Shown here: positions 8,329 to 15,548 of the stretch, piece after piece
Numbering within the stretch: the first letter of the stretch is position 1
Layout: every line of letters starts with the position of its first letter
Source: Nitrosomonas sp. UBA6494
GTDB lineage: Bacteria; Pseudomonadota; Gammaproteobacteria; Burkholderiales; Nitrosomonadaceae
Assembly: GCA_002435335.1 (NCBI GenBank)
Contig: DJMI01000174.1
Span: forward strand, 1-21,593
Direction of reading: 5' to 3'
Length of the DNA stretch: 21,593 nt
Program-made: the position numbers and the translations under genes
The notes under the pieces: generated by a model
Told to the model about the DNA's origin: nothing
Databases searched by the model: none
What the model saw: the letters and a program-made list of their open reading frames with translations, nothing else

Positions 8329-8703
8329 CTAAGGTTCTCGGCTTGCTCCTGCGGTTTCTAATCGCTTTAAATAGTTTTGCCACATTTCTTCTTGATTGAG
8401 TCCGTATCGGTACAACAAATCCCATGAATACAGTCCCGTGTTATGACCGTCGGTAAAATTAAGTTGTATGGCATAATTTCCGATCGGCTCGATTTTTAGG
8501 ATGTTGACCATTTTTTTTCCGGTTTGCAGCACTTCTTGTCCGTGGCTGTGGCCGCTGACTTCGGCTGACGGGGAATGAACCCGCAAGAATTCACACGTGA
8601 ATTGAAACGTTTTGCCGTCGGAAAAAGCGATATCCAATAATCTGGATTGTTTGTGCAGCTTAATTTCGGTGGGACGGGGGGTGTCTTTGCTGAGGCCTGC
8701 CAT
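8329..8703 (-). CDS. DUF971 (GBBH-like N-terminal domain) protein
   Basis: This protein has 124 residues when started at the ATG at 8701-8703. An in-frame TTG at 8712 would add MNE, but family members in betaproteobacteria begin with the same MAGL...KDTPxPTEI pattern, which favours the ATG. The core LLDIAFSDGKTFQFTCEFLRVHSPSAEV and the second half NYAIQLNFTDGHNTGLYSWDLLYR match DUF971, the domain also found at the N-terminus of gamma-butyrobetaine hydroxylase. The function of stand-alone members is not established; in some genomes they sit near ubiquinone or Fe-S genes. It runs divergently from phoR, with a long inverted repeat between the two. Confidence 0.85.
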   Translation of the reverse strand: MAGLSKDTPRPTEIKLHKQSRLLDIAFSDGKTFQFTCEFLRVHSPSAEVSGHSHGQEVLQTGKKMVNILKIEPIGNYAIQLNFTDGHNTGLYSWDLLYRYGLNQEEMWQNYLKRLETAGASREP

Positions 8704-8724
8704 TTCGTTCAAAATAAAATTAAT

Positions 8725-8778
8725 AACATGTCAGATTGTAGCAACTGTGATGATGCTTTGCCTACAATAGGACATGTT
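8725..8778. promoter_or_regulatory. Long inverted repeat in the DUF971/phoR divergent intergenic region
   Basis: The left arm 8725-8741 (AACATGTCAGATTGTAG) and the right arm 8762-8778 (CTACAATAGGACATGTT) are inverted copies with 15 of 17 positions matching, around a 20-nt loop. Each arm carries ACATGT, itself a palindrome, and a TACAAT word that resembles a -10 box, pointing rightward in the right arm and leftward in the left arm. It could be a symmetric divergent promoter/operator or a strong RNA hairpin in the phoR leader. The repeat is seen directly; the role is inference. Confidence 0.5.
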
Positions 8779-8808
8779 TTTGCGGTAGCTGAGCTTGGGA
8801 TAATGTAG

Positions 8809-10119
8809 ATGTCGGAGATATGGCAGCGTTCTTTTAATATAGTATTTATCATAACGATTGCTGCGGTTGTTTGGTTGATTTTTGGCGCAACCAAGGCTTT
8901 GCTTTTTTTAAGCGTTGCATTGCTGTGGATGGTGTTTTTACATTTGCGACATTTGGTTGCTTTGGAGCGTTGGTTGCAGTTATCCGATCATACTCCGGCA
9001 AGCATTCCAGCAGGCTCCGGGGTATGGGATGATGTATTTGCACACCTGGCCCGCTATGTGCGTCAGCATAGCCAAAGTCAGGAGCGGCTTAGCAGTGCAT
9101 TGGAACAAATGCAAAGCGCCACGGCAGCGATGCCTGATGGTGTTGTCATTTTGGATGAATCAAACCGGATCGAGTGGTGCAATCCGGTTGCAGAACATCA
9201 CTTAGGCATTAATCTGGCGATGGATGTCGGTCAGCCGATTATCCATTTGGTCAGACAGATTCCATTTGTCGAGTATCTGACTGCTCGCCGCTATAGCGAT
9301 CCGCTCGTTCTGAAGCAGATGCGGCAACAGGGATTGATTATTTCTTTGCAATTAGTGCCTTATGGGTATAACCAGAAGTTATTGATTAGCCGTGATATTA
9401 CTCGATTTGAGAAAATCGAGACCATGCGCCGCGATTTCATTGCCAATGTTTCGCATGAGTTACGCACACCGCTGACAGTTATCAGCGGTTTCCTCGAAAC
9501 CTTAGCATCTACCGATGAAGTAAGTCCCGATTTTAACAAACGAGCGCTAACGCTCATGACCGAACAGGCAACTCGCATGCAGCGGTTGATTGAAGATTTA
9601 TTGGTGTTGTCACGATTGGAAGACGTACACAATAAAGTCAAAGAAAAAATCGTGGATGTGGCGATTCTATTAAATGAATTATTGCGCGAAGCGGAATCGC
9701 TGAGCGGCGGCCGCCATCGCATCAAGCTGATGATTTCCAGCGATGATAAGCTGCGCGGTAGCGAAGAAGAATTGCGTAGTGCGTTCGGCAATTTGATCAG
9801 TAATGCGATTCGATATACGCCGGATTACGGTGAAATCGTCATCAACTGGGAAAAGTGCAACGGGCAAGGGCTTTTTTTCGTGCAAGATAGCGGCATCGGG
9901 ATTGAGAAAGAACATATTCCGCGTTTGACCGAGCGCTTTTATCGTGTCGACAGCAGTCGTTCACGCGAAACCGGTGGCACCGGATTGGGGCTGGCCATCG
10001 TTAAGCATATCGTTAATCGGCACGATGCACGGCTTGAAATTACCAGCCAGGTGGGGAAGGGCAGTCGATTTGCGATTTGGTTTCCTGCCACCAAATCTCT
10101 CGTATCTGAGATCAAATAA
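8809..10119 (+). CDS. phoR: PhoR-type sensor histidine kinase
   Basis: This inner-membrane sensor kinase would control a phosphate-starvation response by phosphorylating, and dephosphorylating, a PhoB-type regulator. The protein has 436 residues. Two close hydrophobic helices (about 10-28 and 31-46) have almost no periplasmic loop, as in PhoR. A linker helix and a PAS domain (about 100-200, from MPDGVVILDESNRIEWCNP) follow. The HisKA domain has phospho-accepting His216 in RRDFIANVSHELRTPLTV. The ATPase domain has its N box (LISNAIRYTP), G1 box (DSGIGI) and G2 box (TGGTGLGLAIVK). The architecture is complete. The usual phoB partner is not next to it: the upstream gene is the divergent DUF971 gene and no receiver-domain gene is in the window. 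The PhoR assignment rests on overall architecture and is fairly secure. Confidence 0.82.
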   Translation: MSEIWQRSFNIVFIITIAAVVWLIFGATKALLFLSVALLWMVFLHLRHLVALERWLQLSDHTPASIPAGSGVWDDVFAHLARYVRQHSQSQERLSSALEQMQSATAAMPDGVVILDESNRIEWCNPVAEHHLGINLAMDVGQPIIHLVRQIPFVEYLTARRYSDPLVLKQMRQQGLIISLQLVPYGYNQKLLISRDITRFEKIETMRRDFIANVSHELRTPLTVISGFLETLASTDEVSPDFNKRALTLMTEQATRMQRLIEDLLVLSRLEDVHNKVKEKIVDVAILLNELLREAESLSGGRHRIKLMISSDDKLRGSEEELRSAFGNLISNAIRYTPDYGEIVINWEKCNGQGLFFVQDSGIGIEKEHIPRLTERFYRVDSSRSRETGGTGLGLAIVKHIVNRHDARLEITSQVGKGSRFAIWFPATKSLVSEIK

Positions 10120-10150
10120 TATTTGATTGTTACGTCACCGGTTGAAGTTG

Positions 10151-11623
10151 CTAAATGGTGCTATCCAATCCGTTTTCCGCAATTTCCGCCGCCCGCAGGA
10201 TAGCTTTGGCTTTGTTTTGCGTTTCGATCCATTCATTTTGCGGCACTGAGTCTGCTACGATCCCAGCTCCGGCTTGAACATGTAAAGTCCCGTCCTTGAT
10301 AACTGCGGTACGAATGGCAATCGCCAAGTCCATGTCACCGTTGAACCCCAGGTAACCGACGGCACCGGCGTAAATGCCGCGCTTGGATATTTCAAGTTCG
10401 TCGATAATCTCCATGGCTCGAACTTTCGGTGCGCCGCTGACAGTACCTGCCGGGAATGTCGCGCGTAACACATCAATTGCATTGAGATCGGGTTTGAGTT
10501 TGCCTTCCACGTTGGATACGATGTGCATCACATGCGAATAATTTTCGATTTGCATTTTTTCCGTTACCTTGACGGTACCGGTTTGAGCCACACGACCGAT
10601 GTCGTTACGGCCAAGATCCATTAGCATCACATGTTCCGCAATTTCTTTCGGATCGGCTAGCAAGTCCGCAGCCAGTGCAGCATCTTCTTGCGGATTTTTT
10701 CCACGCGGACGAGTTCCTGCAATTGGACGCACAGTGACGGTATCGTCTTCAAGCCGCACCAGAATCTCGGGAGAAGCGCCAACGACATGGCAATCGTTGA
10801 AATGATAAAAGAACATATACGGCGACGGATTAAGGCTGCGCAATGCACGATACAGCGCCAATGGCGACGCTTTGAACGGCTTGCTGGTACGCTGTGCCAA
10901 TACGACTTGCATGATGTCGCCGTCATAAATGTAGCGCTTTGCCCGCTCGACAGCGGCTTTAAAGTCGGCTTCCGGAAATTCCGCAGTGGCGCTGCCTCCT
11001 ATAATGGCTTGCTCAACCGGTATCGCGATGGGTTGACGCAATTTTGACAGCAATGTTCTGAGTCTGGCAATTCCTTGTTGATAGGCATTTTCCTGCTGTG
11101 GATCGGCATAAACGATCAAATACAATTTGCCGGATAAATTGTCCACGACGGCCAGCTCCTCGGAAAGCATCAATAAGACATCTGGCGTATTCAATGTATC
11201 CGGTTTTGCCTGGCCTTTCAGTTTGTGTTCGATATACCGGACGGTGTCGTAGGAGAAGTAACCGACTAAACCGCCAGTGAAGCGTGATTTTCCTGCTAAG
11301 CAAGGCGCTGCTCTGAATTGTGCCAAATAGGATTCGACAAATGCCAGTGTGTCGTCGACAGTGAACGTTTCGGCTTTTCCATGCATAACCGTTGTTACGA
11401 TATTATCGCGTGCTTCAATCCGCGTTGTAGACGGCAGACCGATGTACGAGAATCTACCGAAACGATCGCCGCCTTTGACCGATTCCAATAAGTAGGAATA
11501 AGGTTGATTGGATAGTTTGAGATAAATGGATAGTGGCGTATCAAGATCGGCGAAGGTTTCCAACACAAGCGGTATGCGGTTGTATCCTTGCTGTGCAAGC
11601 TGATTGAATTCGGCTTCGGTCAT
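10151..11623 (-). CDS. trpE: Anthranilate synthase component I
   Basis: TrpE converts chorismate with ammonia, delivered by TrpG, into anthranilate, the first step of tryptophan synthesis. The 490 residues cover the N-terminal regulatory domain, including LLES at 45-48, the motif where tryptophan binds for feedback inhibition, so the enzyme is probably feedback-sensitive. The catalytic domain shows PIAGTRPRG, DLGRNDIGRVA, the YSHVMHIVSNVEG segment and FPAGTVSGAPKVRAMEIID. The start ATG at 11621-11623 gives MTEAEFNQLAQQGYNRIPLV, a common betaproteobacterial N-terminus. It is the third gene of the rpe-gph-trpE set on this strand, but 139 bp separate it from gph, so it may have its own promoter. 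trpG, trpD and trpC are not downstream within the window; the next gene is convergent phoR. Confidence 0.95.
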   Translation of the reverse strand: MTEAEFNQLAQQGYNRIPLVLETFADLDTPLSIYLKLSNQPYSYLLESVKGGDRFGRFSYIGLPSTTRIEARDNIVTTVMHGKAETFTVDDTLAFVESYLAQFRAAPCLAGKSRFTGGLVGYFSYDTVRYIEHKLKGQAKPDTLNTPDVLLMLSEELAVVDNLSGKLYLIVYADPQQENAYQQGIARLRTLLSKLRQPIAIPVEQAIIGGSATAEFPEADFKAAVERAKRYIYDGDIMQVVLAQRTSKPFKASPLALYRALRSLNPSPYMFFYHFNDCHVVGASPEILVRLEDDTVTVRPIAGTRPRGKNPQEDAALAADLLADPKEIAEHVMLMDLGRNDIGRVAQTGTVKVTEKMQIENYSHVMHIVSNVEGKLKPDLNAIDVLRATFPAGTVSGAPKVRAMEIIDELEISKRGIYAGAVGYLGFNGDMDLAIAIRTAVIKDGTLHVQAGAGIVADSVPQNEWIETQNKAKAILRAAEIAENGLDSTI

Positions 11624-11719
11624 CGGTATTTTTTATTCGAATCGCTTGAGGGTATCTCTAAAGATTCATATTTTGTCACAATACTTCGTTGTTCACAAAA
11701 AATATTTCCTTACATATCA

Positions 11720-11725
11720 ATTATA
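11720..11725 (-). promoter_or_regulatory. Candidate -10 box upstream of trpE
   Basis: A perfect TATAAT on the minus strand lies in the AT-rich 139-bp gph-trpE gap, about 97 bp before the trpE ATG. No good -35 sits 17 bp upstream, and no Trp-rich leader peptide is seen in the gap, so trp attenuation is not supported. Confidence 0.25.
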
Positions 11726-11762
11726 TGCTGCGTCAATATTTTTTGCTCTCGCCTCGTCTAGT

Positions 11763-12506
11763 TTAAAACTCTGAATTTTTAGAGATGCCCTTGATTAGTT
11801 TGGCTGCATCAACCAATGATTCAACGATTGCATCACAATCCAATTCGTACACATTGCGCCCTTCGTTGTAGCCATATGTTACGCAAAACACATGACAACC
11901 GGCAGCTCTCGCAGCGATGGCATCGTTTAGCGAGTCTCCTATCAGTAAAGCTTCGTGCGGTTTGGCATCGAAATGCTTGCAGATATGCGTCAGTGGCATT
12001 GGATCCGGTTTTTTCTTGGGCAGGCTATCGCCGGACAACACCATTTCAAATTGATCGTACAATCCTGTCGCACGCAGCAGCGGAATGGTGAAAGCTTCAG
12101 CTTTATTGGTAATGCAAGTCAATCGCAATCCAGCTTGTTGCATGGCTTTGATGCCGTCGATGACTCCCGGGTAAGGGCGTGTGTTGACGCTGAGACAATT
12201 GGCGTAATGGCGCTCGTAGATCGGTAGCGCCTTGGCAAATAAAGCGGCATCCGGTTCACCATCCAATTGACCGGTCAGTGTGCGCTTGACCAGTTTTTGA
12301 ATGCCTTTGCCGATATAAGAGCGAATGGTTTCGGTGGATTGCTCCGGCATGCTGAGATCTTTCAACATCCGATTGGCGGCTAAAGCCAGATCGTCCGCGG
12401 TATCCAGCAGTGTGCCGTCCAAATCGATCATGATCACTTTCACTGCAATCGGAAATTCGATTTTATTGTCTGGTGTTTTTGCGCTGTTGGAAAAATTGTG
12501 GCTCAT
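11763..12506 (-). CDS. gph: Phosphoglycolate phosphatase (HAD superfamily)
   Basis: Gph hydrolyses 2-phosphoglycolate, the toxic product of Rubisco oxygenation or DNA repair, to glycolate. The 247 residues contain the HAD motifs in order: MIDLDGTLLDT, with nucleophile Asp28 and acid/base Asp30; ITNKAE (motif II); the KKPDP lysine (motif III); and LLIGDSLNDAIAARAAGC (motif IV). A helical cap lies between motifs I and II, the usual class-I arrangement. The start ATG at 12504-12506 adds about 20 residues before the HAD core (FPIAVKVIMIDLDG), which fits betaproteobacterial Gph. It lies 32 bp downstream of rpe, almost certainly co-transcribed; the pairing fits carbon fixation, where Rpe regenerates and Gph salvages Calvin-cycle sugars. 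General sugar-phosphate phosphatase activity cannot be ruled out. Confidence 0.9.
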   Translation of the reverse strand: MSHNFSNSAKTPDNKIEFPIAVKVIMIDLDGTLLDTADDLALAANRMLKDLSMPEQSTETIRSYIGKGIQKLVKRTLTGQLDGEPDAALFAKALPIYERHYANCLSVNTRPYPGVIDGIKAMQQAGLRLTCITNKAEAFTIPLLRATGLYDQFEMVLSGDSLPKKKPDPMPLTHICKHFDAKPHEALLIGDSLNDAIAARAAGCHVFCVTYGYNEGRNVYELDCDAIVESLVDAAKLIKGISKNSEF

Positions 12507-12538
12507 GGGTATTTTGAAATAGCAATCGAATGAATAGC

Positions 12539-13216
12539 CTATACTTTTGCCAATTCGGCGCGGAATGCTGCTACGATGCTGTCGTAGCGATGCGCATCGG
12601 AATCTTTGCCGGCTTGATAAATGGCAGAGCCGGCGACAAATGTATCCGCACCGGCGCGGGCGATTTCGGCAATATTGTCTACTTTGACGCCGCCATCAAT
12701 TTCCAGCATGATGTTTTTGCCGCTGGCATCAATGCGTTTTCTAACTTCGCGTAACTTATTCAGCGCTTCTGGAATAAACTTCTGACCGCCGAAGCCCGGG
12801 TTGACCGACATGATTAAAATCAGATCCAATTTATCGAGGACATGATCCAGATAATATAGCGGTGTGGCAGGATTAAATACCAAGCCGGCTTTGCATCCTT
12901 GTTCTTTGATTAATCCGATGGTGCGGTCGATGTGATTGGATGCTTCCGGATGAAATGAAATAATATTGGCGCCGGCTTTGGCGAAATCCGGAATGATGCG
13001 ATCCACGGGTTCGACCATTAAATGAACGTCGATCATGGCATCGGTAACTGGGCGAATGGCTTCGCAAACTAAAGGACCGATGGTCAGATTGGGAACATAA
13101 TGATTGTCCATGACATCAAAATGAACAATATCGGCGCCGGAGTCGATTACATCGGTTATTTCTTGGCCGAGTTTGGCGAAATTAGCAGAAAGAATGCTAG
13201 GTGCTAAGCGATACAT
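12539..13216 (-). CDS. rpe: Ribulose-phosphate 3-epimerase
   Basis: Rpe interconverts D-ribulose 5-phosphate and D-xylulose 5-phosphate in the pentose phosphate and Calvin cycles. The 225-residue TIM barrel is full length. It shows SILSANFAKLG at the start, metal ligands His32 and Asp34 in DIVHFDVMDNHYVPNLTIGP, His65 in DVHLMVEPVD, the flexible phosphate-site loop MSVNPGFGGQKFIP and catalytic Asp174 in LEIDGGVKVDN. GAGAGG at 13222-13227 (read on this strand) lies 5 nt before the ATG, a good ribosome site. It heads the rpe-gph-trpE cluster and has a plausible promoter in the 98-bp gap behind the MutS-like gene. Confidence 0.96.
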   Translation of the reverse strand: MYRLAPSILSANFAKLGQEITDVIDSGADIVHFDVMDNHYVPNLTIGPLVCEAIRPVTDAMIDVHLMVEPVDRIIPDFAKAGANIISFHPEASNHIDRTIGLIKEQGCKAGLVFNPATPLYYLDHVLDKLDLILIMSVNPGFGGQKFIPEALNKLREVRKRIDASGKNIMLEIDGGVKVDNIAEIARAGADTFVAGSAIYQAGKDSDAHRYDSIVAAFRAELAKV

Positions 13217-13266
13217 GACAACCTCTCAAAAATCAAATCAGACATTTTACCGGAAATAGCTAATAG

Positions 13267-13296
13267 CGTATAACTGTGTGACGCAGAATCTATCAA
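13267..13296 (-). promoter_or_regulatory. Candidate sigma-70 promoter for rpe
   Basis: On the minus strand TTGATA (13291-13296), an 18-bp spacer and TATACG (13267-13272) lie about 50 bp before the rpe start. The -35 matches consensus at 5 of 6 positions and the -10 at 4 of 6. Read by eye only. Confidence 0.35.
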
Positions 13297-13314
13297 TTAT
13301 CGTTATGCTAACAA

Positions 13315-14946
13315 TCAATTTTTTCTTTGACGTTCCAAATGGGCTTCGACATCTTGCCGACTAAACCCTATCGCCTGTGCTACTCGATCGGCGTGACTGA
13401 CTTTGGATACGCCCGGGATTAATCGGTGCGTCGGTCCTTGCGGCATGAATTCGACTTGCAAATACTGCCCGATATGTTCATTTTGCAGTCGCTCGCATAA
13501 CTCGTGATTATGCGTAACCAATAAAGTGCTTGCACCGAGTTGATGGAAACCTTTCAGGATATATTCCGAAATGGTCATTTTTTCTTCAAATGTGGTGCCT
13601 TCGGACAACTCGTCCAGAACTACCAAGCTTTTCGAGGTGGCGTTAAAAAATATCTCGCGGGTGCGCGTCAATTCGTGACCGAAGCGGCCCATTGCGGCAC
13701 TTAATTGCCCCGGATCGGGTACTTGATAATAAATATGCTCGGCCGGTACCAGTTGCGCTTTTTCTGCGGGGATATAACAGCCGATTTGTCCCAGCAACTG
13801 TATTTGCGTAACCGTTTTGCAGTAAGCGGTTTTGCCGCCGCTGTTCGGTCCTGTGATAATCAAGATGCGGGCAGTTTGATCCAAACGGATATCGTTGGGT
13901 ACATAATCCGGAATCGTTCTGATCAACAGAGGATTTCTCGCTTGCGTAACAATGAGCCGATGCTGTTGTTCGTCGAGAATTTCCGGTAAGACTTGATTGC
14001 CAGAGCTGTTTTTTCTATACCGTGAAAAAGATAGTAATTCATCTATCATGCCGAGAGCTTCGATAGTTTTCGCTAGATCAGAGCTTTCCCGGAATTGTTT
14101 GCGCAGGGGATAAATGACGGTATCGCGATCCGATACCCCCATTGCCAGCAAAATGATCGGAAAAACAGGCGCCGTCAGCGCTAGCACACCGTAACTGAAA
14201 TACGACGCGCTGAACTCGGGCATAAGAATCTGGAAGAAAAATAAAATACCATACGATGCTGCAAAAAAAAGTAACGTGGGGAGTAGCTTAAACAACGTAG
14301 GATGAAATCGCGCATAAAGATCCAGCATTGATTTTTCTTGTTTTGTTTTAAACTTGCCGTTTGAAGTATAGACGGGACCTTTCATCAGCGCATAAGTGCG
14401 TGAATGTGCAAATGTGCGGATTGCATCCAACAGAGTGCGCAAGTAAATCGATTCAGGAAGCGGGATTTTTTTGGCACTTTCAACCAGGTCTACCACAAAT
14501 TGCGTGGCGTCAACATATTGACGATAGCCGTAACCTCCAAATTCGATCTTATCGGCTCTGCTGCTCGGTGTTTCGGTTGCCAGGCCGCCGGCGAATTCAC
14601 CGTATAGCAGATGTTTTAACGATTTTTCACCGTGAATCGTTTTGTCGACAAATTTTGTTAATGCATCGTGCAGTCGCGGATTTGCTTCAATCTCTCGCAA
14701 TGCTTGTTGTTTTTGTTGCAAAATTTGCGCATTTTGACAGGGACGGGCAATCGATCGATATAAAGTCAAATGCCCGGTTTCTGTTTGCGTTTGATCAATT
14801 GCGTGAAATAGAGCTTCAGCTTCTATCGCTGCGTAAGTTTTGGGATCCAGTGCGGCGAAATCTTCATCCGAGGGGCGGATATCCGCAATTGTGGTTGGAC
14901 GATCTGAGCTGGATAAAATGAACGATTGGTTCCAAATTTCGATCAT
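13315..14946 (-). CDS. MutS-like ATPase with two membrane helices
   Basis: This 543-residue protein (from ATG at 14944-14946) ends in a MutS-type ATPase domain. It has Walker A GPNSGGKT (from residue 366), PDPGQLSAAMGRFGHELTRTREI (the MutS signature area), Walker B LVVLDELSEGTTFEE (about 440-455) and the LVTHNHEL His switch. The mismatch-binding N-terminal domain of true MutS is missing. A helical core-like region precedes two hydrophobic segments (about 221-240 and 246-272) that should place the protein in the inner membrane. The family is usually annotated only as a MutS-related protein; its role is unknown. An in-frame TTG at 14970 would add MKNLPATH. Neither start has a ribosome site; ATG is preferred. 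It lies upstream of rpe on the same strand and is divergent from hemJ. Confidence 0.8.
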   Translation of the reverse strand: MIEIWNQSFILSSSDRPTTIADIRPSDEDFAALDPKTYAAIEAEALFHAIDQTQTETGHLTLYRSIARPCQNAQILQQKQQALREIEANPRLHDALTKFVDKTIHGEKSLKHLLYGEFAGGLATETPSSRADKIEFGGYGYRQYVDATQFVVDLVESAKKIPLPESIYLRTLLDAIRTFAHSRTYALMKGPVYTSNGKFKTKQEKSMLDLYARFHPTLFKLLPTLLFFAASYGILFFFQILMPEFSASYFSYGVLALTAPVFPIILLAMGVSDRDTVIYPLRKQFRESSDLAKTIEALGMIDELLSFSRYRKNSSGNQVLPEILDEQQHRLIVTQARNPLLIRTIPDYVPNDIRLDQTARILIITGPNSGGKTAYCKTVTQIQLLGQIGCYIPAEKAQLVPAEHIYYQVPDPGQLSAAMGRFGHELTRTREIFFNATSKSLVVLDELSEGTTFEEKMTISEYILKGFHQLGASTLLVTHNHELCERLQNEHIGQYLQVEFMPQGPTHRLIPGVSKVSHADRVAQAIGFSRQDVEAHLERQRKN

Positions 14947-15054
14947 ATGGGTTGCCGGTAAATTTTTCAAAGTGTGCCGCTGGGTTGTAAGGGGTAGTGC
15001 TAAAATCGCGAGACCATTATCATAACAATTTTCATATCAATCATTCATACTGCT

Positions 15055-15501
15055 ATGCTTTGGATAAAATCACTGCACATTATATTCATGGTTACCTGGT
15101 TCGCCGGGCTCTTTTATTTGCCGCGATTGTTTGTTTATCATGCGATGTGCGAGGATCAACCGGGCAAAGATCGATTCAAAATTATGGAGCGCAAGCTATA
15201 TTACGGAATTATGACGCCTGGTGCGGTATTGACGATTTTTTTCGGCGTTTGGCTGTGGTTGGGATATGGGTTTTCAGGCGATTGGCTGTACGCTAAATTG
15301 GCTTTAGTAGCGGTATTAATTTACTACCATTATTACTGTGGAAAATTTGTAGCTGCATTCAAACAAGATGCGAATCGCCACGGCCATGTGTTTTACCGCT
15401 GGTTTAATGAATTCCCGGTATTGGTTTTGTTTGCAGTGGTGATATTAGTGGTGTTGAAGCCCGATTTGATGCAAGTTATTTTGGATTTGACGGATATTTA
15501 A
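15055..15501 (+). CDS. hemJ: HemJ protoporphyrinogen IX oxidase
   Basis: HemJ oxidises protoporphyrinogen IX to protoporphyrin IX, the penultimate step of heme synthesis, in bacteria lacking HemG or HemY. The protein has 148 residues with four predicted transmembrane helices, as in the UPF0093 family. Conserved features are His8 in KSLHIIFMVTWFAGLFYLPR, Lys81 in WLYAKLALV, and the RWFNEFPVL segment before the last helix. The N-terminus is right for the family although no ribosome site precedes the ATG. ftsH follows after 47 bp on the same strand, so the two may be co-transcribed. Heme demand is high in cytochrome-rich ammonia oxidisers, which fits the inferred host. Confidence 0.9.
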   Translation: MLWIKSLHIIFMVTWFAGLFYLPRLFVYHAMCEDQPGKDRFKIMERKLYYGIMTPGAVLTIFFGVWLWLGYGFSGDWLYAKLALVAVLIYYHYYCGKFVAAFKQDANRHGHVFYRWFNEFPVLVLFAVVILVVLKPDLMQVILDLTDI

Positions 15502-15548
15502 CATGATTGCGTGGTACATGGATCGTTTTTATTGTCTTTGATTGAACA

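Noticed and set aside
10111..10127. Perfect ATCAAAT/ATTTGAT hairpin over the phoR stop codon as a terminator
   Set aside because: The stem is all but GC-free and no T-run follows on either strand, so termination is not supported.
11624..11762. Possible trp attenuator or leader peptide before trpE
   Set aside because: No tandem Trp codons in a small frame and no alternative stem-loops with a T-run were seen on the minus strand.
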